Assembly (NCBI GenBank): GCA_964429355.1
Contig: CAYSCH010000318.1
Span: 1-11,240, forward strand
From: JAAYAY01 sp964429355
GTDB lineage: Bacteria; Planctomycetota; Planctomycetia; Pirellulales; Thermoguttaceae
Direction of reading: 5' to 3'
Length of the DNA stretch: 11,240 nt
Shown: positions 1 to 5,293 of the stretch, one piece after another
How the letters are laid out: every line of letters begins with the position of its first letter
Position numbering within the stretch: the first letter of the stretch is position 1
The notes under the pieces: model-generated
What the model saw: only the letters and a program-made list of their open reading frames with translations
Databases searched by the model: none
Told to the model about the DNA's origin: nothing
Position numbers and translations under genes: made by a program

Positions 1-124
1 CGGACGGCAGGAGCCCGCCGTCGGCCAGATGGATCGTGGTTCCTCCGGCAATGATCGGGAGGAACCCTTCAGTCCATTAGTTTGTCGTCTTTCCCCGGCC
101 ATGGAGGAAAGGATCGGGAGCCCG

Positions 125-1363
125 TTAGAACAGCATACCCTTGAGGGTATCGAGGAGGGTGCTGTTGATCGTCATGGTACCTTCCCAGCTCCACATGTTG
201 AGGATGAGGTCGAAGCACATCGTGCCGGCCAGAACCAGCAGGAGGACACATGGGAACAATCCCAGCCAGACGACGAGCCCGGAATAGGGAGGTTCCTGGA
301 GGACGGGGGCGCCAGCGGCCATCGGGGTTGCGGAGGCAGCCACGGCCGACATGGCGGCCATATCCATGGGTGCCGTCTCGACAGCCTGGAAGCCGATCGG
401 CCCGGAGGCGGAGAGATCCTCGTCAAGCATTGCCGGCGCGGCCATGGGGATCGCCGACATGTCTTCCGTATCCAGGGCGATCACCTGGGAGCCGCTTTCC
501 TCATCGCCGACTTCTTCCAGGGGCGTGAGCATGAACTCGTTTTCGGTCTGCACATCGGCGGCCGCTTCGGCACCCTCTTCGAGGGTGAGCATGTCATCTT
601 CGCCCAATTCGAGCGACTGGTCATCCTCGGCAGTCAGGTCGAGGGGCTCTTCGAGCGAGAGTCCGCTATCGGCGGGATCGACGAGGGAAATTCCGCTGTC
701 GCCACCGATGGTAATATCGCTGCCAGCTCCGCTGCCGCCCAGGACCAGATCTTCGTCGTCGAGTACGTCGGCCCCTACCTCCACGTCGCTGCCATCCTCG
801 GCCTTCTCTTCAGAAGCCAGGGCGATGTCGCTCTCGCCGAGGGAGACGTCCTGATCGAGGGTGAGATCCAACTCGAGGTCGGACCCGCTCGGTCCCTTTT
901 TTTCGCCACCGAGGTTGATGTCACTACCTCCGGTGAACTCGAATTCCGTTTCGGTGAGTTCGAGATCGCTTCCTCCCACTTGGAGGTCGCTGCTGTCGGG
1001 ACTGACTTCGAGGTCGCTGCTTCCGGGTCCCAATTCGAGGTCACTGCTTCCGGCGCCGATTTCGAGGTCGCTGCTTCCGGCGCCCAACTGGAGGTCGCTA
1101 CTGCCGGCTCCCAACTGGAGGTCGCTGCTTTCGGTTCCGAACTCGAGATCGCTGCCGCCGAGCACCATTTCGTCGTCACTGGGAGCGGCGTGCCTGGCCT
1201 TGATCGATTCTGCCAGGTAGTTCTGGACATCTTCGATCTTGAATTTCCAACTCGCCCCGTCGCGAAAACCGCGGAGTTTGTTCTGCTCGCGGAGGAGCTG
1301 AACGTCGGCAGGTTTCAGGCCGAGGACTTCGGCCGCTTTTGTAATGTCGTAGAACTGAGACAT
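125..1363 (-). CDS. HTH-domain membrane-anchored acidic-repeat protein
   Basis: 412 residues. Residues 4-55 form a small excisionase/MerR-like winged-helix domain: DITKAAEVLGL, then LLREQNKLRGFRDGASWKFK, then IEDVQNYL. This is the usual 'helix-turn-helix, then R-x-G-x-x-W-K-F' layout of such DNA-binding domains. Residues 70-135 are acidic nonapeptides of the type SSDLQLGAG, repeated about seven times. They are followed by more degenerate S-D-[LIV] acidic segments to about residue 330. Residues 362-388 are a strong membrane helix (LVVWLGLFPCVLLLVLAG), followed by a 24-residue tail. The start at 1363 was chosen because GGGAGAG precedes it at good spacing and the HTH domain begins at once; an upstream in-frame ATG (1414) would only add non-conserved sequence. 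It lies 58 bases after the exported-protein gene, probably in the same unit. The domain architecture resembles proteins I associate with planctomycetes. Function is unknown: it may be a membrane-tethered DNA-binding or adaptor protein. Confidence 0.85.
   Translation of the reverse strand: MSQFYDITKAAEVLGLKPADVQLLREQNKLRGFRDGASWKFKIEDVQNYLAESIKARHAAPSDDEMVLGGSDLEFGTESSDLQLGAGSSDLQLGAGSSDLEIGAGSSDLELGPGSSDLEVSPDSSDLQVGGSDLELTETEFEFTGGSDINLGGEKKGPSGSDLELDLTLDQDVSLGESDIALASEEKAEDGSDVEVGADVLDDEDLVLGGSGAGSDITIGGDSGISLVDPADSGLSLEEPLDLTAEDDQSLELGEDDMLTLEEGAEAAADVQTENEFMLTPLEEVGDEESGSQVIALDTEDMSAIPMAAPAMLDEDLSASGPIGFQAVETAPMDMAAMSAVAASATPMAAGAPVLQEPPYSGLVVWLGLFPCVLLLVLAGTMCFDLILNMWSWEGTMTINSTLLDTLKGMLF
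983..1153 (-). repeat. 27-bp tandem repeats encoding SDL nonapeptides
   Basis: On the plus strand the motif GAGGTCGCT (with variants) recurs at exactly 27-base spacing, starting at 983, 1010, 1037, 1064, 1091, 1118 and 1145. In the minus-strand gene each unit encodes nine residues, SSD-L-[QE]-[LVI]-x-x-x, with the D-L pair fixed. The units are in frame, so copy number could change by recombination or slippage without breaking the gene. Units differ at several bases, so this is not a very recent expansion. Confidence 0.9.
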
Positions 1364-1421
1364 GTGACTCTCCCAGGCTGGCAGATGCGCCCGGGGCCAA
1401 GTCCCGCGGGGCAAGCGAACC

Positions 1422-1769
1422 TTACCTGTGCTCCAGTATCGATTGGATCTCCGACGGCAAAGGATTCTTGCCGTTGTAGTGGGTCATCTGCAGATCCCAG
1501 GTGATGTTGCGTACGGAACAGAGTTCCACGGCGCCCGTTGAAAGCTCGACGTGGTAGACGACCATTGCTTTGCGTGCCGGATCCACCACGACTACCTGCT
1601 GGTAGCGTCCTTCAACAACCGTCGATTCAACGATCATCTGGTTGCTCGCGGTGGCGTTCTGGCCCATCGTGACTCCCGAGGGAGGGAGTGGACCAGCGGA
1701 GGGCATCGCACCCATCGCCACTGCGACCAAACCTGCAACCAAAACGATCCCAAGTACCGTGCTTCGCAT
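1422..1769 (-). CDS. small exported hypothetical protein
   Basis: 115 residues. The N-terminus (MRSTVLGIVLVAGLVAVAMG) has a short basic start and a hydrophobic core, and A-M-G-A near residue 21 is a plausible cleavage region, so the protein is predicted to be exported. The mature part contains a beta-rich stretch, YQQVVVVDPARKAMVVYHVE, followed by V-E-L-C-S-V-R-N and W-D-L-Q-M. The motif is reminiscent of small secreted planctomycete proteins, but I do not recognise a named family. AGGG sits seven bases before the ATG, supporting this start. It is the first gene of a probable minus-strand pair with the HTH/repeat gene 58 bases downstream, under a candidate promoter at 1819-1846. Confidence 0.75.
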   Translation of the reverse strand: MRSTVLGIVLVAGLVAVAMGAMPSAGPLPPSGVTMGQNATASNQMIVESTVVEGRYQQVVVVDPARKAMVVYHVELSTGAVELCSVRNITWDLQMTHYNGKNPLPSEIQSILEHR

Positions 1770-1818
1770 CCATGCACCCTAGTTTCTAGGATCTAGGCAA
1801 AATGGGACCCTAAATCCA

Positions 1819-1846
1819 ATTGTAAAGAGCCCGGGTTTCATTGCAA
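1819..1846 (-). promoter_or_regulatory. candidate sigma70-type promoter for the minus-strand pair
   Basis: Read on the minus strand there is TTGCAA (1841-1846, 4 of 6 to the -35 consensus), a 16-base spacer, and TACAAT (1819-1824, 5 of 6 to the -10 consensus). Transcription would begin near 1812, giving a leader of about 40 bases before the ATG at 1769. It is the best-matching promoter pair I found in the window. The assignment is by sequence only. Confidence 0.4.
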
Positions 1847-1864
1847 GAAAAATCAGCCCGCGAG

Positions 1865-1881
1865 NNNNNNNNNNNNNNNNN
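1865..1881. other. assembly gap (17 N)
   Basis: Seventeen consecutive undetermined bases between CGCGAG and CGGAAAAG. They mark a scaffold join or an unresolved base run in a draft assembly. The true distance between the minus-strand pair and queC is therefore uncertain, and sequence could be missing here. Confidence 0.98.
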
Positions 1882-2288
1882 CGGAAAAGTCGGTCCCTGT
1901 GGGCCACTCACGGTTGCTACCGGCAAAATGTTAAACTACTTCTGGAAAGGGACTTACGGCCAACGCCGAAACGAACACGATAGCCCGAGTTCCAGATCTT
2001 GGTCTATCAGGGGGGAAGCGGGTCACTTGACGCATCGGAAGGTCGGCGGAGTGTACTGACGGGCTGTCGAAACCGCAAGGGCAGCTTGGTTCCGCGGAGG
2101 AACTTGAGCACTTGGCGAAATTCGAGATCAACAGCCCTTTCGCCTCTGAATTGGGGGGTTGTTCGAGCCGGGATAAGCAGATTGATGTGTGCGGGAGACT
2201 TCTACGTTGTGTCCGCGATTCTTAGAATCGAATTTTTGTCGCTCGGCCGTCTTAGCGGCCCGCCCCACCCCTGTTACGCCAATTGAGC
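1882..2288. other. non-coding region upstream of queC
   Basis: About 400 bases between the N gap and queC with no convincing gene. The open frames here on both strands lack a ribosome-binding site, recognisable domains and consistent codon bias. The only structured items seen are a perfect palindrome at 2216-2230 and a small GGCCG/CGGCC hairpin at 2245-2260. I looked for a preQ1-riboswitch-like arrangement ahead of queC and did not see one. Confidence 0.5.
2216..2230. promoter_or_regulatory. perfect palindrome, possible operator upstream of queC
   Basis: CGATTCT-T-AGAATCG is a perfect inverted repeat of seven bases per arm around one central base, about 60 bases before the queC ATG. TAGAAT (2223-2228) inside it matches the -10 consensus at 5 of 6 positions, although no good -35 lies at the right spacing. 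AATTTTT follows at once, so it could alternatively act as a weak terminator hairpin (six pairs, three-base loop). An operator overlapping a promoter is my preferred reading, but only tentatively. Confidence 0.3.
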
Positions 2289-2969
2289 ATGTACAACCTG
2301 CCGCCTACATCGACCATTGCCCTGCTGTTGAGCGGAGGCCTTGATAGTTGCATCCTTCTGTGCGACCTCCTCCGCCGGGGGTATCGGGTGTTGCCGATCT
2401 ACGTTGATTCGAGCCTCATCTGGCAAGATGCCGAGTTGAGTTACCTTCGCCGATTTGTGGGCGCCTTGAGGAATGACGATATTGAGCCTCTGGCGCTCTT
2501 GGGTATTCCGCTCGGGGATGTGTATCAGAACCACTGGAGCGTGACTGGAAAGGGGGTCCCGCTGACGGACGACGATGAGGCGGTCTATTTGCCGGGCCGG
2601 AACGCACTTCTGCTCGTCAAGGCAGCCCTTTACTGTCAGAACCGCGGGATCGGGGATCTGGCTCTGGGGGTGTTGGGGACGAGCCCTTTTGCGGACGCGA
2701 AGGCGGACTTCATCACGCAGTTCACGGCGGCCATGAATATGGCATTGGGCGCGAGACTTCGAGTTCATTTGCCATTCCTGGGGGCATCCAAGCGGGAGGT
2801 GATGGAATTGGGGCGTGATCTACCATTGGAATGGACCTTTTCCTGTGTAGCGCCTCTGCGAGAATTGCACTGCGGACGATGCAACAAATGCCTGGAACGG
2901 CGAGGCGCGTTCCGGGAGGCCGGGCTGAAAGACCCGACCGAATATGCTCTTGACCACCCTTCGACGTAA
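2289..2969 (+). CDS. queC: 7-cyano-7-deazaguanine synthase QueC
   Basis: 226 residues, in the usual QueC size range. QueC converts 7-carboxy-7-deazaguanine, ammonia and ATP to preQ0 in the cytoplasm, a step toward queuosine. Residues 15-20 are the pyrophosphatase P-loop SGGLDS. Y-L-P-G-R-N at 100-105 corresponds to the family's conserved P-x-R-N segment. Four cysteines at 186, 195, 198 and 201, in the context HCGRCNKCLERRGAF, match the QueC zinc site; D-P-T-E-Y closes the domain as usual. ATG at 2289 was taken as the start; a TTG two codons upstream (2283) is possible, and no strong ribosome-binding site decides between them. queD follows 64 bases later on the same strand, consistent with one transcription unit. 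queE, queF and folE are not in the window. Some QueC-like proteins belong to anti-phage systems, but the queD neighbour favours the biosynthetic role. Confidence 0.92.
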   Translation: MYNLPPTSTIALLLSGGLDSCILLCDLLRRGYRVLPIYVDSSLIWQDAELSYLRRFVGALRNDDIEPLALLGIPLGDVYQNHWSVTGKGVPLTDDDEAVYLPGRNALLLVKAALYCQNRGIGDLALGVLGTSPFADAKADFITQFTAAMNMALGARLRVHLPFLGASKREVMELGRDLPLEWTFSCVAPLRELHCGRCNKCLERRGAFREAGLKDPTEYALDHPST

Positions 2970-3033
2970 GGATCGCTCAGCCAATGCGACGGTTATTTGT
3001 TGAGGGATCCCAAGAAAGGCAAGCGGTTCCCCG

Positions 3034-3456
3034 ATGTATCAGGTTACCCGCGAGATCGACTTCTGCTATGGCCACCGATTGCTCGATTACGATGGAAAAT
3101 GCAAGAATCTCCACGGCCACAACGGCAGGGTGCTGCTCACACTCGAGGCTCCCTCGCTGGATGAATTGGGAATGGTCATCGACTTTGCCGCCATCAAGCG
3201 AGTGGTGCAGAAATGGATCGACGAGCGGCTCGATCATCGCATGATCTTGCGGCGCGACGATCCTGTCGTGGAGACGCTTCAGCAAATGGGCGAGCCGCTG
3301 ATGCTGATTGACGAAAACCCCACCGCCGAGAACCTCGCGAAGTTGATCGCCGACTACGCCTTGGAACAAGGATTTCCGGTGGTCGAGGTGCGGCTTTGGG
3401 AGACGCCCCATTGCTCGGCCGTGTACCGGGTTTCGCGGACGGGGGCAGCCGGATAG
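3034..3456 (+). CDS. queD: 6-carboxy-5,6,7,8-tetrahydropterin synthase QueD
   Basis: 140 residues, normal for the QueD/6-pyruvoyl-tetrahydropterin synthase family. QueD converts 7,8-dihydroneopterin triphosphate to 6-carboxytetrahydropterin, an early step of the queuosine pathway. The three zinc ligands are H14 (in YGHRL) and H27 and H29 (in NLHGHN). The catalytic cysteine is C23 in C-K-N-L-H-G-H. G-M-V-I-D-F (46-51), L-D-H (66-68, catalytic His68), P-T-A-E-N (96-100) and W-E-T-P (122-125, Glu123 for pterin binding) are all in the expected order. The N-terminal strand reads FCYGHRL where many QueD proteins have F-x-A-A-H-x-L, so this is a slightly divergent branch. The start is the first ATG in the frame. 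A purine-rich AAGAAAGG lies 14 bases upstream, a little far for a ribosome-binding site. It is co-directional with queC. Confidence 0.92.
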   Translation: MYQVTREIDFCYGHRLLDYDGKCKNLHGHNGRVLLTLEAPSLDELGMVIDFAAIKRVVQKWIDERLDHRMILRRDDPVVETLQQMGEPLMLIDENPTAENLAKLIADYALEQGFPVVEVRLWETPHCSAVYRVSRTGAAG

Positions 3457-3618
3457 GCGGGAGCCGATTTCAAGACCTGCGGCGATTTCGGCCATTATCC
3501 TTGTGTGAGCAGAGTGTTTTGAAGAAGGCGGGCTAGAGCCTGGACTCCAACGAGCGTAGCCGTTGTGGGGGTAGTCGGAAGAAGAAGCCCGTTTTCTTTT
3601 GGGCGGCAAGAAAAAACA

Positions 3619-3656
3619 CAGTCCGGGCACCGAACAAATTCGGTGGCCCCGGACTG
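3619..3656. terminator. bidirectional rho-independent terminator
   Basis: CAGTCCGGG at 3619-3627 pairs with CCCGGACTG at 3648-3656. CACCGAA (3628-3634) pairs with TTCGGTG (3639-3645). The result is nine plus seven base pairs separated by a two-base bulge, with a CAAA loop. On the minus strand the hairpin is followed by TGTTTTTTC, a good U-tract. On the plus strand it is followed by TTTCCCCCC, a weaker tail. It probably ends the queC-queD transcript about 160 bases after queD and blocks antisense transcription toward queD. Confidence 0.75.
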
Positions 3657-4030
3657 TTTCCCCCCTGGGAACGTGCTACAGATTTTTCTTTCTGGCGACT
3701 CAGTGGTGCGACGAGTGTCCGCGATGGGGACATTCTCTGGTGTCGGCAGCAAATTCCCAATGCACACGACGGCGATCGATCACCAAGGTGAGGTGAGGCG
3801 GCCCGGAGGCCAGCACTACCTGCCGCAATGGCTTGCGAGACCCTGGTCGAGGTGATCGAAGACTCCGTTTCTGTGTGTTCACAGCCACCCCTCGGGTGCC
3901 CGGACTTGTCGTCCGATCGTGAACAGTGAATTCATCGGCTGGGTGGCGGTGGGCACTTTCGGCAATCTCTGCCGGTTATACGGATTCTCCGTTGGCGGCA
4001 GCAATCTGTCGCGGGGCATGAATTGCGTGA

Positions 4031-4062
4031 TTGACCTTGCCGATTATGCCGATTTTGACAAT
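4031..4062 (+). promoter_or_regulatory. direct repeat plus TTGACA, possible promoter of the membrane operon
   Basis: A tandem 9-base repeat, TGCCGATTA then TGCCGATTT (4038-4055), runs into a perfect TTGACA (4055-4060). A second near match, TTGACC, lies at 4031-4036. The block lies about 60 bases before the GTG at 4118, a natural distance for a promoter. No convincing sigma70 -10 box lies 16-18 bases after TTGACA, so the assignment is weak. It may be an activator site or use another sigma factor. Confidence 0.25.
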
Positions 4063-4117
4063 AGTGCGCGCACTTTTGGCGGTCATTTACGGGTTACTTT
4101 CTCCAGGGCACCAAACG

Positions 4118-5293
4118 GTGAACGACAACCAACGACACTCAGCCTCGCTGCTCCGCTCACCCGTTTTGTGGGGTGGTGTTGCCTATGCCATCTTCCACGG
4201 CCTGTGGTCGCAGGGTGTGATCACGAACGCTTTTGTTCTTCGCTATTGCGCCCAACATCCGGTTGAGTACGTGGAAACCGGGATGTTCATGCTGGGAATA
4301 GCGGCGTTGGTGCTGAAATGGCTGGATATTCGATCGCAGAAGAAGGCGTCGAACGAGCCACTTCTGCCGAAGGCGACGGTCGGCGGGGTTCCGGCCAGCG
4401 AAGCTCTCTCGCTCTTGCGTCTTCTCGACCGTCTGCCTGCGGGGCGGCAGAGCCAAATCTACGTCGGGCGGATTCGCAACGGTCTGCTCCACGTGTACCG
4501 AGCAGGATCGGCCGAGAAACTCGACGACGAGCTGAAGTACTTGAGCGAGGAAGATGCGGATCGGATGAGCGCTTCGTACGGACTGGTGCGACTAACCATC
4601 TGGGCGATACCGATCCTGGGTTTTTTGGGAACGGTCATCGGGATTGCGCTGGCGATGGGGAATCTGTCGCCTCAGGCTCTCGAGACATCGTTGCCGGAAG
4701 TGATGGCGAGTTTGATGGTCGCCTTCGACACGACGGCCGTGGCCCTGGCGATGTCAATGGTTCTGTTTTTCGGCCAGTTTGCCCTCGAGCGGTACGAGCA
4801 GGGTCTGCTCGACGACGTAAACATGTTGTCGGCCGAGGAGCTACTGGGCCGGTTCGAGCGACTTCCCGACACGCCGGACGGCGAGTTGGCGGCCGTACGA
4901 AAGACTCTCGAGGCCATACTTCAGTCGCACGAGCAGACCGTCATGCACCAGATCGACGCCTGGCAGGGCTCGCTCCACTGCGTGACGGAACAGTGGCGAG
5001 CGATCCAGGAATCGCTCCATGAGGGGGGTATTGCAGCCGCGACACTTCAGCAAGGAATGGCACGGCAAGCCGAAACGCTCAACCGCGCCGTAGAGGCAGC
5101 GGGCACGATCGCCAATCTGGAATCGCAATTGAATCGGAATCTAGCCGCCTTGGCGGGCTCGAAGAACTTCGAGCAGACGGTGATGAGCCTGGCCGCCGCG
5201 ATCCATCTGCTCAACGCGCGTCTGGGCGACGATCGCAGCGCGATGGCGCCGGTCACACTGCAACCGCACACGCGAAAAGGGCATGCGGCGTGA
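4118..5293 (+). CDS. MotA/TolQ/ExbB proton channel family protein
   Basis: 391 residues from GTG 4118. Four likely membrane helices lie near 16-36, 52-72, 159-180 and 196-220. The third and fourth carry the family signature: I-P-I-L-G-F-L-G-T-V-I-G-I (164-176) and L-M-V-A-F-D-T-T-A-V-A-L-A-M (199-212), including the conserved G-T and T-T channel residues. About 165 residues after helix four form a helical, partly coiled-coil cytoplasmic tail, longer than in ordinary ExbB or TolQ. Such proteins form pentamers that pass ions and drive a B-subunit dimer. I chose GTG 4118 because AGGG lies nine bases upstream and because codon use before it (4031-4117) is AT-ending, unlike the rest. ATG 4046 or TTG 4031 would add a hydrophobic stretch. 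Its stop overlaps the next start by four bases (GTGA), indicating translational coupling. Confidence 0.85.
   Translation: MNDNQRHSASLLRSPVLWGGVAYAIFHGLWSQGVITNAFVLRYCAQHPVEYVETGMFMLGIAALVLKWLDIRSQKKASNEPLLPKATVGGVPASEALSLLRLLDRLPAGRQSQIYVGRIRNGLLHVYRAGSAEKLDDELKYLSEEDADRMSASYGLVRLTIWAIPILGFLGTVIGIALAMGNLSPQALETSLPEVMASLMVAFDTTAVALAMSMVLFFGQFALERYEQGLLDDVNMLSAEELLGRFERLPDTPDGELAAVRKTLEAILQSHEQTVMHQIDAWQGSLHCVTEQWRAIQESLHEGGIAAATLQQGMARQAETLNRAVEAAGTIANLESQLNRNLAALAGSKNFEQTVMSLAAAIHLLNARLGDDRSAMAPVTLQPHTRKGHAA

Larger units (their letters stand above)
3457..4117. other. long non-coding region between queD and the membrane operon
   Basis: About 660 bases without a gene I can support. Several frames are open for 60-115 codons on both strands, but their translations look random, lack ribosome-binding sites and overlap each other. 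The region holds a strong hairpin terminator (3619-3656), a 9-base inverted repeat with a long loop (3776-3784 with 3851-3859), and a direct-repeat/TTGACA block (4031-4062) before the next gene. A small RNA or leader transcript is possible but not shown. Confidence 0.5.

Noticed and set aside
1..103. A minus-strand frame starting at ATG 103 and open to the left edge (34 codons).
   Set aside because: It has no ribosome-binding site and the translation looks random. A second frame gives a more protein-like stretch but has no start codon. Nothing can be supported in these bases.
29..1504. A 491-codon open frame on the plus strand across the HTH/repeat gene and into the next gene.
   Set aside because: It is antisense to two minus-strand genes that have better support (HTH domain, membrane helix, signal peptide, ribosome-binding sites). 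Its openness follows from the GC-rich 27-base repeats, and its translation has no recognisable domain.
1999..2286. A 95-codon plus-strand frame and an overlapping minus-strand frame (1931-2131) before queC.
   Set aside because: Neither has a ribosome-binding site, domain or consistent codon pattern, and both overlap the palindrome and hairpin region.
2160..2288. A preQ1 riboswitch before queC.
   Set aside because: I could not find the compact stem followed by an A-rich tail that pairs back near the start codon.
3919..4266. A 115-codon plus-strand frame overlapping the start of the channel gene.
   Set aside because: It is out of frame with the well-supported channel gene and shows no domain; it is a chance frame.
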